From Gammaproteobacteria bacterium (lineage in GTDB: Bacteria > Pseudomonadota > Gammaproteobacteria > SZUA-140): a stretch of 35,935 nucleotides of DNA. The notes under the pieces are model-generated. The model was not told the origin of the DNA. It worked only from the letters and a program-made list of their open reading frames with translations, and did no database searches. Where the stretch lies: assembly GCA_016124415.1 (NCBI GenBank), contig WGNS01000043.1:1-35935 (forward strand), read 5' to 3'. The position numbers and the translations under genes are program-made. This document shows positions 10,207-20,510 of the stretch, one piece after another (the first letter of the stretch is position 1; every line of letters begins with the position of its first letter).

Positions 10207-10473
10207 ATGGATTGCGTTATCTACAAAGGGCACAAGCAGCCCGACAGCTATCTTTACGTTCGTGCGGGTGAGGCGCCCCTTGACGGTGTTCCCGAGACCC
10301 TGGTCCGTATCCTCGGCAGACTCGAAGAGGTCATGCGGCTGGAACTTCATCCCGAACGCCGTCTTGCGCAGGCCGACGTGACCCGCGTCCTGGCCGATAT
10401 CGAGTCGCAGAGATACTACCTCCAAATGCCGCCGCGGCACCCCGCCGTCGGTGATCAAGGGTTGAGCGCGTGA
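10207..10473 (+). CDS. YcgL domain-containing protein
   Basis: An 88-residue cytoplasmic protein of the YcgL family (small alpha/beta proteins of about 90-100 residues found mostly in Gammaproteobacteria). The N-terminal CVIYKGHKQPDSYLYV, the central LLGRLEEVM-like segment (here ILGRLEEVMRLEL) and the YYLQMPP motif near the C-terminus are diagnostic. Molecular function is unknown. The stop overlaps the next gene's GTG start by 4 bases, so ycgL and the HAD phosphatase are coupled. A tRNA gene ends 63 bases upstream. Confidence 0.9.
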   Translation: MDCVIYKGHKQPDSYLYVRAGEAPLDGVPETLVRILGRLEEVMRLELHPERRLAQADVTRVLADIESQRYYLQMPPRHPAVGDQGLSA

Positions 10474-11333
10474 CGGGAGAAGCCGGTCCGGCCCTGTTGC
10501 TCTGTTGCGATCTCGACAGGACCGTCATTCCGAACGGCGCTGACGAAGAATCTCCTATGGCCCGCCCGCTGTTCCGGGAGCTCGCCGCCCGACCCGAAGT
10601 CTTGCTGGCCTATGTCAGCGGCCGTCACATCGCGCTGATCGACGAAGCCATAGCGGAATACGGTTTACCGGTTCCCGATTATGCGGTCGGCGACGTCGGC
10701 ACCACGATCTATCGGCGGGACGAAGACGACTGGCTGCCCGTGATCGAGTGGGCGCGCGAAATCGGCGGCGATTGGGGGACCCTGCGCCATGCCGACATCG
10801 TGGAGCATCTGTCACAGATCGATGGGATCGTCCTGCAGCCGCCCGACCGGCAGAACCTCCACAAGCTGAGTTTCTTTGTCGATCTCGAACACGAGATCTC
10901 GCCCCTGCTCACGCTGATACGGGAGCGTTTGGCTAACCTCGGCATCCGCTTCAGTCTGATATGGAGCGTCGATGAGGCGGCGGGCATGGGCCTGCTCGAT
11001 GTATTGCCCGCCAGCGCCACCAAGCTCCATGCAGTGGAATTCCTGGCTCGCCGGCTGAGTATCGATGATTCGCGTCTGGTCTTTGCCGGCGACAGCGGTA
11101 ACGACCTGCCCGTACTTTGCAGCGGCCATCAGGCCGTGCTGGTGCGCAACGCGGCCCACGAGGTTCGCGACGCTGCCGTGAAGGCCTTGGAAGAGCAAGG
11201 CATGCGCGATCTCCTCTACATCGCTCGGGGAGACTTCATGGGCATGAACGGAAACTATTGCGCGGGCGTCCTCGAGGGCGTTCGCCATTTCATCCCGGAA
11301 GCGGGCGAGTGGCTCGGCGAGGTTCGGGCATGA
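10470..11333 (+). CDS. HAD-IIB hydrolase, sucrose-6-phosphate phosphatase-like
   Basis: A 287-residue member of the haloacid dehalogenase superfamily, subclass IIB, most like the sucrose-phosphate phosphatase domain. The nucleophile motif is CDLDRT (Asp14, with Asp16 as acid/base), followed by YVSGR (motif II, Ser). A late [12 protein letters not shown] (about residues 206-217) is the Mg-binding motif IV. The substrate is probably a phosphorylated sugar, but no sucrose or glycosyl-glycerate synthase gene lies nearby to confirm it. The start is GTG at 10470 within the GTGA overlap with ycgL, and its stop overlaps the trpF ATG by 4 bases. Thus it is wired into a tryptophan operon with no obvious metabolic link. 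Confidence 0.87.
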   Translation: MTGEAGPALLLCCDLDRTVIPNGADEESPMARPLFRELAARPEVLLAYVSGRHIALIDEAIAEYGLPVPDYAVGDVGTTIYRRDEDDWLPVIEWAREIGGDWGTLRHADIVEHLSQIDGIVLQPPDRQNLHKLSFFVDLEHEISPLLTLIRERLANLGIRFSLIWSVDEAAGMGLLDVLPASATKLHAVEFLARRLSIDDSRLVFAGDSGNDLPVLCSGHQAVLVRNAAHEVRDAAVKALEEQGMRDLLYIARGDFMGMNGNYCAGVLEGVRHFIPEAGEWLGEVRA

Positions 11334-11977
11334 GTCGCACGTCGACACGCATCAAGATTTGCGGCATCACCCGCGTCGAGGATGCTCTGGCCGCGGCGGA
11401 CGCCGGCGCGGATGCGATCGGTCTCGTATTCTATGCCAAGAGTCCGCGTCATGTCGCGATCGAAAGAGCGGCCGAGATCTGCGCCGCCCTGCCGCCGTTC
11501 GTTTCGACGGTCGGACTGTTCGTCGACGCGGATCCCGACTTCATCGGCGAAGTGCTCACCCGGGTCCCCCTCGATCTCCTGCAGTTTCACGGGGATGAGT
11601 CGGCCGCAGAATGCGAGCGGCACGGTCGGCCCCATATCAAGGCGTTGCGGATGCGGCCCGGAATAGACCTCTGCGAAGTGGTTGCGGGATACGGTTCGGC
11701 GCGCGGCGTCCTGCTCGATACCTATCGTCCCGGAGTGCCGGGTGGTACGGGAGAGGCGTTCGACTGGACCCAGGTGCCGAGCGATCTGAAAACGCCTATA
11801 ATCCTGGCCGGAGGATTGAGTCCGGACAACGTCGGCGAAGCGGTCCGCAGGGTGCGCCCGTGGGCGGTCGACGTCAGCGGCGGCGTCGAGTCGGCGCCGG
11901 GCGTCAAAGACAGTGGACGAATAGCGGATTTTGTCGAGGCCGTGCGAGCGGCGGATCGGAGTGAGCGCATTGAATGA
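11330..11977 (+). CDS. trpF: phosphoribosylanthranilate isomerase
   Basis: A 215-residue (beta/alpha)8 enzyme that isomerises N-(5'-phosphoribosyl)anthranilate to CdRP, the third step from chorismate in tryptophan synthesis. The N-terminal [12 protein letters not shown] carries the catalytic Cys, and DVSGGVES near the C-terminus carries the catalytic Asp and the phosphate-binding segment; LLQFHGDES and LAGGLSPDN are also typical. The ATG at 11330 overlaps the HAD gene's stop by 4 bases and gives the normal family length. A longer reading frame starts at 11117 but lies inside the HAD gene. Its end overlaps the trpB start by 17 bases. Confidence 0.96.
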   Translation: MSRTSTRIKICGITRVEDALAAADAGADAIGLVFYAKSPRHVAIERAAEICAALPPFVSTVGLFVDADPDFIGEVLTRVPLDLLQFHGDESAAECERHGRPHIKALRMRPGIDLCEVVAGYGSARGVLLDTYRPGVPGGTGEAFDWTQVPSDLKTPIILAGGLSPDNVGEAVRRVRPWAVDVSGGVESAPGVKDSGRIADFVEAVRAADRSERIE

Positions 11978-13205
11978 ACTGAATCGGAAAGGCGGCGTCG
12001 CGGCCCCTGATTTTACGCATCAGCCCGATGCCGGCGGGCATTTCGGCCGTTACGGCGGGCGCTTCGTCGCCGAGACGCTGATGGCCCCGCTCGCCGAGTT
12101 GACCGAGGCTTACGAGCGTTACCTGAAGGACCCGGAATTTCTTGCCGAGCTCGATGACGACCTGCGGCAGTTCGTGGGTCGCCCGTCGCCTTTATATTAT
12201 GCGCGCGGCTGGAGCGAACGGCTCGGCGGCGCGCGCATCTACCTCAAGCGCGAAGACCTCAACCACACGGGTGCGCACAAGATCAACAACACGGTCGGTC
12301 AGGCCCTGCTTGCGCGGCGCATGGGCAAGCGCCGCGTCATCGCCGAGACCGGGGCAGGTCAGCACGGCGTGGCCACGGCCACCGTCGCGGCCCGTTTCGG
12401 CATGGAGTGCGTGGTCTACATGGGCGCCGAGGATATTCAGCGCCAGGCCATCAACGTCTACCGCATGAAGCTCCTGGGCGCCCAGGTCGTGCCGGTCGAG
12501 GCCGGTTCGCGGACGCTGAAGGACGCCTTGAACGAGGCCATGCGCGATTGGGTCACACGCATCGACGACACCTTCTATATTATCGGTACGGCCGCGGGCC
12601 CTCACCCGTATCCCGCCATGGTTCGCGATTTTCAGGCCATCATCGGTCGCGAGGCTCGCGTCCAGATCCTCGAGCAGGCCGGTCGATTGCCCGATGCGCT
12701 GGTTGCCTGCGTCGGCGGCGGTTCGAACGCCATCGGCCTGTTCTATCCTTTCCTGGCGGACGAGAGCGTGCAAATGTACGGCGTCGAGGCCGCGGGTGAA
12801 GGTCTGACCACGGGCCACCACGCCGCCCCGCTTTGTACCGGCCGTCCGGGCGTGCTTCACGGAAATCGCACCTACCTGATGACGGATGACGACGGCCAGA
12901 TCGTCGAAACCCATTCAGTCTCGGCCGGCCTCGATTACCCGGGTGTCGGACCCGAACATGCCTGGCTCAAGGACGTCGGCCGCGTTCAGTACGACGCTAT
13001 CGACGATAAAGAGGCGCTGGAGGCATTTCACGATTTGACGCGCAACGAGGGCATCATGCCTGCGCTCGAATCGAGTCACGCCCTGGCTTACGCGGCGAAG
13101 CTCGCGCGCAAAATGACCCCCGATCAGATCATCGTCGTCAGCCTCTCGGGACGCGGCGACAAGGATATCCACACTGTGGCCGCCATCGACGGAATCAAGA
13201 TATGA
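11961..13205 (+). CDS. trpB: tryptophan synthase beta chain
   Basis: A 414-residue PLP enzyme that condenses indole with serine to make tryptophan, in an alpha2beta2 complex with TrpA that channels indole. The PLP Lys is in [10 protein letters not shown] (Lys107 from this start). [12 protein letters not shown], the PLP-phosphate loop [10 protein letters not shown] and the [16 protein letters not shown] segment are all present. The start is assigned to GTG at 11961, which yields a typical length and has GGA bases a few nucleotides upstream. An in-frame TTG at 11931 would add ten residues and cannot be excluded. The gene overlaps trpF by 17 bases and trpA by 4 (ATGA). Confidence 0.97.
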   Translation: MSALNELNRKGGVAAPDFTHQPDAGGHFGRYGGRFVAETLMAPLAELTEAYERYLKDPEFLAELDDDLRQFVGRPSPLYYARGWSERLGGARIYLKREDLNHTGAHKINNTVGQALLARRMGKRRVIAETGAGQHGVATATVAARFGMECVVYMGAEDIQRQAINVYRMKLLGAQVVPVEAGSRTLKDALNEAMRDWVTRIDDTFYIIGTAAGPHPYPAMVRDFQAIIGREARVQILEQAGRLPDALVACVGGGSNAIGLFYPFLADESVQMYGVEAAGEGLTTGHHAAPLCTGRPGVLHGNRTYLMTDDDGQIVETHSVSAGLDYPGVGPEHAWLKDVGRVQYDAIDDKEALEAFHDLTRNEGIMPALESSHALAYAAKLARKMTPDQIIVVSLSGRGDKDIHTVAAIDGIKI

Positions 13206-14014
13206 GCAGGATCGAGGGACGTTTCGAAAGCTTGCGCGAACAGGGCAGAAAGGCGCTGATCCCGTTTCTGACGGCCGGTGATCCCGAACCGGGCATGACC
13301 GTGGCGCTCATGCACACCATGGTCGAGGCCGGCGCCGACGTCATCGAACTCGGCATTCCGTTTTCCGACCCGATGGCCGAGGGGCCGGTGATCCAGCGCG
13401 CCTGCGAGCGCGCCCTGCGCCACCATATCGGGCTTGCCGACGTCTTTGCGATGGTGCGCGAGTTTCGTAAGCGCGATGCGGAGACGCCGGTCGTGCTCAT
13501 GGGTTATCTGAACCCGCTCGAGATTATGGGCTACGAGCGTTTTGCAAGGGCTGCCGCCGAGGCCGGCGCCGACGGCGTCATCACCGTCGACTTGCCGCCC
13601 GAGGAGGGCGAGGATTATGTGGCCGCCTTGCGCGCGTCGGGGCTGGACCCGATCTTTCTGCTCGCGCCGACGAGCCCGGATGAGCGTATCGAGCGTGTGG
13701 CGGCGTCCGCCTCCGGCTTCGTCTATTATGTGTCTCTGAAGGGCGTTACCGGCGCCGGACATCTCGACGTCGATGCCGTGGCAAAGCGCCTTGATCAGAT
13801 CAGGGGCCACTGTACCTTGCCGCTCGCCGTCGGTTTCGGGATCCGCGACGCCGAATCCGCCGCGCGACTGTCGCGACTCGCGGACGGTGTCGTCGTCGGC
13901 AGTCGACTGGTTCAGGTCGCCGCCGATCACGAGTCGCAGCCGGATGAGATCGGTCCCGAGATTGCGCGTGTCCTGCGCGAGATGCGCAGCGCCATGGATG
14001 CCGGCGCGAACTAA
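13202..14014 (+). CDS. trpA: tryptophan synthase alpha chain
   Basis: A 270-residue TIM-barrel enzyme that splits indole-3-glycerol phosphate into indole and glyceraldehyde-3-phosphate and passes the indole to TrpB. The segment [19 protein letters not shown] contains the two catalytic acids (Glu in ELG, Asp in SDP). [19 protein letters not shown], the [11 protein letters not shown] loop and GFGIRD near the phosphate site are conserved. The ATG at 13202 overlaps the trpB stop. Length is normal (E. coli 268). accD follows after 25 bases. Confidence 0.97.
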   Translation: MSRIEGRFESLREQGRKALIPFLTAGDPEPGMTVALMHTMVEAGADVIELGIPFSDPMAEGPVIQRACERALRHHIGLADVFAMVREFRKRDAETPVVLMGYLNPLEIMGYERFARAAAEAGADGVITVDLPPEEGEDYVAALRASGLDPIFLLAPTSPDERIERVAASASGFVYYVSLKGVTGAGHLDVDAVAKRLDQIRGHCTLPLAVGFGIRDAESAARLSRLADGVVVGSRLVQVAADHESQPDEIGPEIARVLREMRSAMDAGAN

Positions 14015-14039
14015 CAAGCGTTTTTAAGCAGGAGTCGAT

Positions 14040-14990
14040 ATGAGCTGGTTTGAAATGTTGCTGCCCTCCAAGATTCGAACCGAGGGTGGTTCCAAGAAGA
14101 CCGTCCCGGAAGGATTGTGGACCAAATGTCAGGGTTGCGGCGAGGTGCTCTACCAGGAGGAGCTCGAGCGCAATCTGCAGGTGTGTCCCAAGTGCGGGCA
14201 TCACCATCGCATCGGCGCCCGGCGCCGCCTCGAGACGTTTCTCGACCGTGAACCGCGAAGTGAGATCGCCGCCAATCTCGAGCCCGTCGACGTGCTCAAG
14301 TTCCGCGACAGCAAGAAATACAAGGACCGCCTGACCCGGGCGCAAAAGGACACCAATGAAAAGGACGCGCTGATCGCAATGATCGGCAAGGTCCAGGGTC
14401 TGTCGGTGGTCGCCGTGGCCTTCGAATTCCGTTTCATGGGCGGATCCATGGCCTCGGTCGTCGGCGAGCGTTTCGTGCGCGCCGTCAACCTGTGCCTGGA
14501 CCGTTCGCTGCCGCTCGTCTGTTTTTCCGCGAGCGGCGGCGCCCGCATGCAGGAAGCCCTGATCTCGCTCATGCAGATGGCCAAGACCAGCGCCGCGTTG
14601 GCCCGGATGCGCGCTGCGGGGCTGCCCTTCATTTCGGTCATGACCGATCCGACGATGGGCGGCGTGTCGGCGTCGCTGGCCATGCTGGGCGACATCAACG
14701 TTGCCGAGCCCAATGCGCTGATCGGTTTCGCGGGGCCGCGCGTTATCGAACAAACCGTGCGCGAGACTCTGCCGACCGGTTTCCAGCGGGCTGAATTCTT
14801 GCTCGAACACGGCGCCGTCGACATGATCGTACCGCGTCAGGAGATGCGTAACAGGCTCGCCAGCGTCATCGCCCTGCTGATGCACCGGCGTCCGCCCGAG
14901 GCGGATTTGCCGAGAAATCTCCGCGTTGCCGAAGAGGGTTCGGAAGGGCGTGGCAGCGCGAACGCACCTTCGGCCGAGGCCGAGTCCTGA
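14040..14990 (+). CDS. accD: acetyl-CoA carboxylase carboxyltransferase subunit beta
   Basis: A 316-residue subunit that, with AccA, transfers the carboxyl group from biotin to acetyl-CoA to form malonyl-CoA, the committed step of fatty-acid synthesis. An N-terminal zinc ribbon of the form CxxC-x15-CxxC (CQGC ... CPKC, about residues 36-58) is followed by the crotonase-like carboxyltransferase domain with [22 protein letters not shown] and [10 protein letters not shown]. The C-terminal 20 or so residues are a low-complexity tail. An AGGAG ribosome site lies six bases upstream of the ATG. The position between trpA and folC is the usual one in many proteobacteria. Confidence 0.97.
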   Translation: MSWFEMLLPSKIRTEGGSKKTVPEGLWTKCQGCGEVLYQEELERNLQVCPKCGHHHRIGARRRLETFLDREPRSEIAANLEPVDVLKFRDSKKYKDRLTRAQKDTNEKDALIAMIGKVQGLSVVAVAFEFRFMGGSMASVVGERFVRAVNLCLDRSLPLVCFSASGGARMQEALISLMQMAKTSAALARMRAAGLPFISVMTDPTMGGVSASLAMLGDINVAEPNALIGFAGPRVIEQTVRETLPTGFQRAEFLLEHGAVDMIVPRQEMRNRLASVIALLMHRRPPEADLPRNLRVAEEGSEGRGSANAPSAEAES

Positions 14991-15081
14991 TCAAGGGGCG
15001 CCGTCTTCGCGTGGCAACGATCTGAGCGCCGTCCGTTCAGGTTTATCGTTTATTTCCAAGCGCTTTTTCGAGTCCGGATAG

Positions 15082-16368
15082 ATGCGTTTCGATCGCCTTC
15101 AGGATTGGTTGGACTGGCAGTCCGGCCTGCATCTCGCCGAGATCGATCTGGGGTTGGAACGCATCGGCGCCGTTGCCGCACGGATGTCGCTGCCGCGTCC
15201 CGCGCCCCGCGTCGTGACCGTGGCGGGCACCAACGGCAAAGGTTCCAGCGTGGCGATGCTCGAGGCCATACTGCTGGCTGCCGGCAGATGCGTCGGCGTC
15301 TATACCTCACCCCATCTTCTGCGTTATACCGAGCGCGTCCGCATCAGCGGTCGGGAGGCGATGGAGGAGGATTTTTGCGCCTCATTTGCCCGTATCGACG
15401 AGGCGCGAGAAGACATTTCCCTGACCTACTTCGAATTCGGCACCTTGGCGGCGATCGATATCATCGCGGCTGCCGGAGTCGATGTCGCGATCCTCGAGGT
15501 CGGGTTGGGCGGCCGGCTGGACGCCGTCAACCTTATCGACGCGGATGTCGCCCTGATCACCGCCCTCGATATCGATCACTGCGACTGGTTGGGACCGGAT
15601 CGCGAGACCATTGCGCGAGAGAAGGCAGGCATCATGCGGGCGGGCGCGGCTGCCGTGTGTGCCGATCCGGCACCGCCGCGGGCGATCGCCGAGAAGGCCG
15701 CAAGCGTCGGGGCGAGGCTCTATCAGGCCGGGCGCGATTTCCATTTTGAGTGCCGGGGCGCGTCGTGGTCCTGGACCGGCGCAGATCGCACGATCGACGA
15801 CCTGCCGGCGCCGGCGTTGCCCGGTGCGCATCAGTACTACAATGCGGCGGGCGTGCTGATGGCCTTGTCTGCACTCGATATCGAAGCGTGCGATCCCGGC
15901 GCGATCCGGACGGGGCTGCAAAACTGCCGAATCCCGGGCCGTTTCCAACGCATGCGTCACGGCGTCGCCGAGGTCATTCTGGACGTATGCCACAATCCAC
16001 AGGCCGTGCGCGCCCTGGCGGAGGTGCTGGATCAAACGCCATGCGGCGGTCGGACCCTGGCGGTGTTCGGCATGCTCGCGGACAAAGATGTGGGACTTGC
16101 CGCGGACATCATGTCCGGGGTGGTTGACGTCTGGTATTGCGGGGGCCTTGACGTCGCCAGAGGGTTGTCCCGGGACGCCCTGCGCGCGCGACTCTCCTTG
16201 GGCGGTGACCTGTTCGAGGCGCATTGGCACGATTCGATCGGGCAGGCGCTCCATCGGGCCCTGTCGGATGCGGAAGCCGGCGACCGTGTGGTCGTGCTGG
16301 GATCGTTCTATACCGTTGCGGAGGCGCTGGAGGTCCTCGCGGGCGGCTCCGAATCAAACGCTTCCTGA
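15082..16368 (+). CDS. folC: bifunctional folylpolyglutamate / dihydrofolate synthase
   Basis: A 428-residue Mur-ligase-like enzyme that adds glutamate to dihydropteroate (making dihydrofolate) and to reduced folates. The P-loop is VAGTNGKGSSVAMLE near residue 50. YTSPHLLRYTERVRI, FEFGTLAA, ILEVGLGGRLDAVN and the DVCHNPQA motif in the C-terminal half are all family markers. The N-terminus (LQDWLDWQSGLHLAEIDLG) aligns with the usual FolC start, supporting ATG 15082. The preceding 91 bases (14991-15081) show no further gene, and the ribosome site is weak (GGA). Confidence 0.96.
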   Translation: MRFDRLQDWLDWQSGLHLAEIDLGLERIGAVAARMSLPRPAPRVVTVAGTNGKGSSVAMLEAILLAAGRCVGVYTSPHLLRYTERVRISGREAMEEDFCASFARIDEAREDISLTYFEFGTLAAIDIIAAAGVDVAILEVGLGGRLDAVNLIDADVALITALDIDHCDWLGPDRETIAREKAGIMRAGAAAVCADPAPPRAIAEKAASVGARLYQAGRDFHFECRGASWSWTGADRTIDDLPAPALPGAHQYYNAAGVLMALSALDIEACDPGAIRTGLQNCRIPGRFQRMRHGVAEVILDVCHNPQAVRALAEVLDQTPCGGRTLAVFGMLADKDVGLAADIMSGVVDVWYCGGLDVARGLSRDALRARLSLGGDLFEAHWHDSIGQALHRALSDAEAGDRVVVLGSFYTVAEALEVLAGGSESNAS

Positions 16369-16397
16369 ACTCGCGCATTCAGGTACAATATCCCGCC

Positions 16398-17057
16398 ATG
16401 AGTGAATCAGGAGAGTCCCGGTCTCGCGACGTGCACCCTTTGTATCAGCGTTTGCTGGGCGGCGCCGTGCTGCTGGCGTTGGCGGCGATCATCATTCCCG
16501 CCGTCTTCGATCTGAGTCACGATCCGGAGCAGAAGATCAGGGAGACGAATATTCCGCCCCAACCGGAAGGGATGAAGGTCGAGGTCCTGCCGCTGCCGCC
16601 GCCGGAACCGATCGTGGTGCCGCGCGCCGACATTGAGGCCAACATCGCTGCCCAGCGGCCTCACTTCAATGTCATTGATGGCCAGAAAGGCGTGCCTGCG
16701 GCGAAGACCTCGCCCGTCGTCTCCGAGCCGTTGGCCGCGCAGGTCAAGCCGGAGCCTGAAAAGTCCGCACCGTCCAAGGCGCCCGCCGTTGTTGCCGGCG
16801 CGACGGGATCGTGGGTCGTTCAGGTCGGTAGCTTCGGCAGCGAGAGTAATGCGAAGGCTTTGAAGACGAAGATCGAGAAGGCTGGATTTTCGGCCCGCGT
16901 GTTTGCGGAAAGCGTGGCCGGCAAGACCGTCAATAGGGTCTGGGCCGGTCCCGTCGGCAGCAAGGACCTGGCGGACGCCTTGCGGCGGGATCTGCTCGAC
17001 AAGCTCAAGTTGAAAGGGCTGGTCCTCAATCGGCCCGGCGTGTCCGGGAGCGAATGA
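16398..17057 (+). CDS. dedD: SPOR domain protein, DedD-like cell-division protein
   Basis: A 219-residue bitopic inner-membrane protein: a short cytoplasmic N-terminus, one transmembrane segment (about residues 20-38), a Pro-rich periplasmic linker and a C-terminal SPOR domain (from about residue 138, WVVQVGSFGSESNAKALK). SPOR domains bind denuded peptidoglycan at the division septum. The position between folC and cvpA is that of E. coli dedD, so the symbol is reasonable. The ATG at 16398 has no recognisable ribosome site, and a TACAAT hexamer at 16384-16389 lies just upstream, so a leaderless or nearly leaderless transcript is possible. The stop overlaps cvpA by 4 bases. Confidence 0.88.
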   Translation: MSESGESRSRDVHPLYQRLLGGAVLLALAAIIIPAVFDLSHDPEQKIRETNIPPQPEGMKVEVLPLPPPEPIVVPRADIEANIAAQRPHFNVIDGQKGVPAAKTSPVVSEPLAAQVKPEPEKSAPSKAPAVVAGATGSWVVQVGSFGSESNAKALKTKIEKAGFSARVFAESVAGKTVNRVWAGPVGSKDLADALRRDLLDKLKLKGLVLNRPGVSGSE

Positions 17058-17632
17058 GCGGGGCGGAGCTCAACCTGCTCGATTACGGGCTGCTGGGCGT
17101 GCTGATCCTCTCTTCGGTGCTGGGGCTCTTTCGCGGCTTGGTTCGCGAGGTGCTGTCGCTGATTTCGTGGGTGCTCGCGTTCTGGTTGGCGCAAAGGTAT
17201 ACGGGGGTACTGTCAGGTCGTCTCGAGCCGTTCATCGGCACGGATTCGCTACGGCAGCTCGCGGCGTTTCTCGCGCTGTTTTTGGGGTCATTGATTGCGC
17301 TGGCATTGTTCAATCGTTTGCTGACACTGCTTGTCCGCGCCAGCAAGCTGGGCCCGTTGGACCGGATCCTGGGCTGGTTTTTCGGCCTGGCGAGAGGGGT
17401 CGTCATCGGGGTGGTGTTCATCGTACTTACCGATTTGACGCCGTTGGCGGATCAATCGGATTGGCGCGGGTCTGCGGTCGGGAACTATTATCGCGAACTC
17501 GGCGATTGGGCCAAGGAACACCTGCCGGCGGATTTGCGTTCGCGGGTCAAGGTCCCGGATTTAGGGGCGCAGGATGCGAGTTCGATGCGCGGCTTGGTTC
17601 GAGACGTGTATCTTAATGGATTTCGGGCCTGA
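17054..17632 (+). CDS. cvpA: CvpA family membrane protein
   Basis: A 192-residue inner-membrane protein with four hydrophobic segments (about residues 8-26, 30-47, 64-88 and 103-126) and a hydrophilic C-terminus, the CvpA layout. It shows the family's LGLFRGLVREVLSLISW segment after the first membrane span and the LDRILGWFFGLARG motif. In E. coli, CvpA is needed for colicin V production and affects envelope stress tolerance; its basic role is unclear. It lies immediately upstream of purF as in E. coli, with a 40-base gap, and overlaps dedD by 4 bases. Confidence 0.93.
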   Translation: MSGAELNLLDYGLLGVLILSSVLGLFRGLVREVLSLISWVLAFWLAQRYTGVLSGRLEPFIGTDSLRQLAAFLALFLGSLIALALFNRLLTLLVRASKLGPLDRILGWFFGLARGVVIGVVFIVLTDLTPLADQSDWRGSAVGNYYRELGDWAKEHLPADLRSRVKVPDLGAQDASSMRGLVRDVYLNGFRA

Positions 17633-17672
17633 TACGGGTCTGCGGTCGTTTACTACATGATGAGGTTTGGTG

Positions 17673-19181
17673 ATGTGCGGCATCATCGGTTTGGTTTGTA
17701 AATCCAACGTCAATCAATCGATCTATGACGGCCTCATGGTGTTGCAGCACCGTGGTCAGGACGCCGCCGGGATCATGACCAGCGCCGACAACAAGCTGTA
17801 TCTGCGTAAGGCCAACGGCCTGGTCAGCGATGTCTTCAAGACCTCTCATATGATCAGCCTTCAAGGGCATTGCGGGATCGGCCACGTGCGCTACCCGACG
17901 GCGGGTTGCCCGTCGGCATCCTCGGAGGCGCAACCTTTCTACGTGAATTCGCCCTACGGCATCGCCCTGGCGCACAACGGCAACCTGACCAACGCGGAGC
18001 AGCTCAAGGAAGAATTGTTCCTCGCCGACCGCCGCCACATCAACACGGACTCGGATTCCGAGGTGCTGCTGAACGTCCTCGCCCATGAACTGCAGAAGTC
18101 CGATAAGATTCGGGTCAACGAGGATGACATCTTCGCCGCAGTCAGCGGCGTGCACCATCGTTGCCGGGGTGGCTATGCCGCCGTCGCGATGATTACGGGG
18201 TATGGGCTGCTTGCGTTCCGCGATCCTTATGGGATTCGCCCCGTGGTCTTCGGTAAACGGGATACGGAGGAGGGTGCCGAATTCATGGTCGCTTCCGAGA
18301 GCGTGGCCCTCGATGTGCTGGGTTTCGAACTGATCCGCGATATCGCGCCGGGCGAGGCCGTGTTCATCACGCTTGACGGCCAGGTCTCGACCCGCCAATG
18401 TGCGGACAACCCGACTTACAACCCCTGCATCTTCGAATACGTCTACCTGGCGCGTCCGGATTCCATCATCGACGACATCTATGTTTACAAGGCCCGTTTG
18501 CGCATGGGGGAGAAGCTCGCCGATAAGATCCGTCGCGAATTTCCGAAGCACGATATCGACGTCGTGATCCCGATTCCCGATACCAGCCGAACGGCCGCGC
18601 TGGCGCTGGCGACCAGCCTCGGGGTCAATTACCGCGAGGGCTTCATCAAGAACCGCTATATCGGGCGCACCTTCATCATGCCCGGTCAGAAGATGCGCAA
18701 GAAGTCTGTGCGCCAGAAGCTGAACGCCATTGATCTCGAATTCCGGGACAAGAACGTCCTGTTGGTCGACGACTCCATCGTGCGCGGCACGACCTCGCGA
18801 CAAATCGTCGAGATGGCCCGCGAAAGCGGCGCGAACAAGGTCTATTTCGCGTCGGCGGCGCCGCCCGTGCGCTATCCCAACGTCTATGGGATCGATATGC
18901 CTACGGCCTCCGAACTCATTGCGAACGATCTGGATACGGATGATGTCTGTAAGGAGATCGGTGCGGACTACTTGATTTATCAGGATCTCGACGACCTCAT
19001 CGATGCCGTCGGCAAGGGTAATCCGAAGATCAAGGACTTCGATACCTCATGTTTCGACGGACGCTACGTGACCGGAGACGTCGACAAGGCGTATCTCGAG
19101 AGTTTGAGTAAGGCCCGCGAGGAAAGCGCCAAATTGGGCAGCAAGGGGATGGCGCCCCGGATCGATATGACCGGGCTGTAA
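17673..19181 (+). CDS. purF: amidophosphoribosyltransferase
   Basis: A 502-residue enzyme that makes 5-phosphoribosylamine from PRPP and glutamine, the first committed step of purine synthesis. The start at ATG 17673 is fixed by the second codon, TGC: the Ntn-type glutaminase uses this Cys as N-terminal nucleophile (MCGIIGLV). A TTG six bases upstream is in frame but would bury the Cys. Glutaminase motifs [17 protein letters not shown] and NGNLTN precede the phosphoribosyltransferase half with the PRPP loop [19 protein letters not shown] ribosome site lies seven bases upstream. Length matches E. coli PurF (505). Confidence 0.97.
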   Translation: MCGIIGLVCKSNVNQSIYDGLMVLQHRGQDAAGIMTSADNKLYLRKANGLVSDVFKTSHMISLQGHCGIGHVRYPTAGCPSASSEAQPFYVNSPYGIALAHNGNLTNAEQLKEELFLADRRHINTDSDSEVLLNVLAHELQKSDKIRVNEDDIFAAVSGVHHRCRGGYAAVAMITGYGLLAFRDPYGIRPVVFGKRDTEEGAEFMVASESVALDVLGFELIRDIAPGEAVFITLDGQVSTRQCADNPTYNPCIFEYVYLARPDSIIDDIYVYKARLRMGEKLADKIRREFPKHDIDVVIPIPDTSRTAALALATSLGVNYREGFIKNRYIGRTFIMPGQKMRKKSVRQKLNAIDLEFRDKNVLLVDDSIVRGTTSRQIVEMARESGANKVYFASAAPPVRYPNVYGIDMPTASELIANDLDTDDVCKEIGADYLIYQDLDDLIDAVGKGNPKIKDFDTSCFDGRYVTGDVDKAYLESLSKAREESAKLGSKGMAPRIDMTGL

Positions 19182-19200
19182 ATCCCGACGGAGTGTTGAT

Positions 19201-20400
19201 ATGAGTGATCGATCAGAACAGGAACGGCATTTCGAGACCGTTGCCGTGCGGGCCGGGCAGCGGCGGACGAGCGAGGGCGAGCAGTCCGATCCTATCTTTA
19301 CGACCTCGAGTTTTGTATTCGATACCGCCGAACAGGCGGCCGCCCGTTTTTCGGGCCTGGAGGCGGGGAACATCTATTCCCGTTTTACGAACCCGACCGT
19401 CAACGCCTTCGAACGTCGCCTGGCGGCCCTCGAGGGCGGCGAACGTTGCGTCGCGACCGGCTCCGGAATGGCGGCGATCCTTGCCGCCTGCATGTCATTG
19501 CTCAAGGCCGGCGATCATGTCCTGCTCGCCAACGGCGTATTCGGCAGCACGACCGTCCTATTCGAGACCTACCTGGGTCGTTTCGGGATCCGCACCACCC
19601 GGGTTCCCCTAACGGATCTGCAGGCCTGGGAGGATGCGATCACGTCCGAGACGCGCATGTTTTTCATCGAAACACCGGCCAATCCTTTGGCCGAGATCGC
19701 CGATATCGCGGCGTTGGCCGAGATCGCACATCGCCATGATTGCCTCCTGGTCGCCGACAACACGGTGTGTACCGCCGCTTTGCAGCGGCCGCTCGAATTG
19801 GGCGCGGATATCGTGGTCGTGTCCGCGACGAAATATATAGACGGCCAGGGGCGTTGCGTCGGCGGCGCGGTCATCGGTAACGAACGCCATGTCGGCGAGG
19901 CGGTCTACGGTTTTCTGCGTACCGCCGGTACCTGTCTGAGCCCGTTCAACGCCTGGATCTTCATGAAAGGGCTGGAGACGCTTGCCTTGCGTATGCGCGC
20001 CCACAGCGAGAGCGCGACATTGTTGGCGCGCTGGTTGCGTGAGCAGCCGGGTATCGGCAAGGTGTTCTACGCTGGCCTTTCCGACCACCCTCAGCACGAT
20101 CTTGCTCGTCGCCAGCAATCCGCCTTCGGGGGCCTACTGGCCTTCGAGGTCGATGGCGGGCGTGACGGCGCGTGGCGCTTCATCAATGCCACGCGTCTTC
20201 TGTCGGTCACGGCGAATCTCGGCGACGCCAAGACCACGATCACCCATCCCGCGACCACGACGCATGGGCGGCTGACGCCCGAGGCGCGTCGCGAGGCCGG
20301 TATCGGCGACGGGCTCGTACGTGTCGCCGTCGGTCTTGAACATGTCGAGGATATCAAGACCGACCTCAGGTGCGGAATCGATGCGCTCATCGGGGGATGA
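19201..20400 (+). CDS. metZ: O-succinylhomoserine sulfhydrylase
   Basis: A 399-residue PLP enzyme of the Cys/Met metabolism family that makes homocysteine directly from O-succinylhomoserine and sulfide. The PLP Lys is in VSATKYIDGQGR (Lys211). SRFTNPTV, the ATGSGMAAI loop and VADNTVCTAALQRPLELGAD are family features; the IDGQGRC segment is typical of MetZ rather than of cystathionine gamma-synthase. The order purF-metZ is standard in pseudomonads and many related bacteria. A GGAG ribosome site is seven bases from the ATG, 19 bases after purF. Confidence 0.94.
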   Translation: MSDRSEQERHFETVAVRAGQRRTSEGEQSDPIFTTSSFVFDTAEQAAARFSGLEAGNIYSRFTNPTVNAFERRLAALEGGERCVATGSGMAAILAACMSLLKAGDHVLLANGVFGSTTVLFETYLGRFGIRTTRVPLTDLQAWEDAITSETRMFFIETPANPLAEIADIAALAEIAHRHDCLLVADNTVCTAALQRPLELGADIVVVSATKYIDGQGRCVGGAVIGNERHVGEAVYGFLRTAGTCLSPFNAWIFMKGLETLALRMRAHSESATLLARWLREQPGIGKVFYAGLSDHPQHDLARRQQSAFGGLLAFEVDGGRDGAWRFINATRLLSVTANLGDAKTTITHPATTTHGRLTPEARREAGIGDGLVRVAVGLEHVEDIKTDLRCGIDALIGG

Positions 20401-20472
20401 AACTTGAGGGCGGGCTGCCCTCACATTCCCTTCTCCAACCTCCGGCCGGCCTCCGGCCGTGACCCTGTCGAT

Positions 20473-20510
20473 GCATTCCGTGACGGAATGCTCAAGTTTT
20501 TGATTTCTTT
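20473..20510 (+). terminator. possible terminator hairpin after metZ
   Basis: GCATTCCG (20473-20480) and CGGAATGC (20484-20491) form a perfect 8-bp stem with a 3-nt loop, followed after six bases by a T-rich stretch (TTTTTGATTTCTTTT). It could end the long trp-to-met transcript. The T-rich run is not immediately adjacent and coincides with the promoter candidate below, so the terminator call is tentative. Confidence 0.35.
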
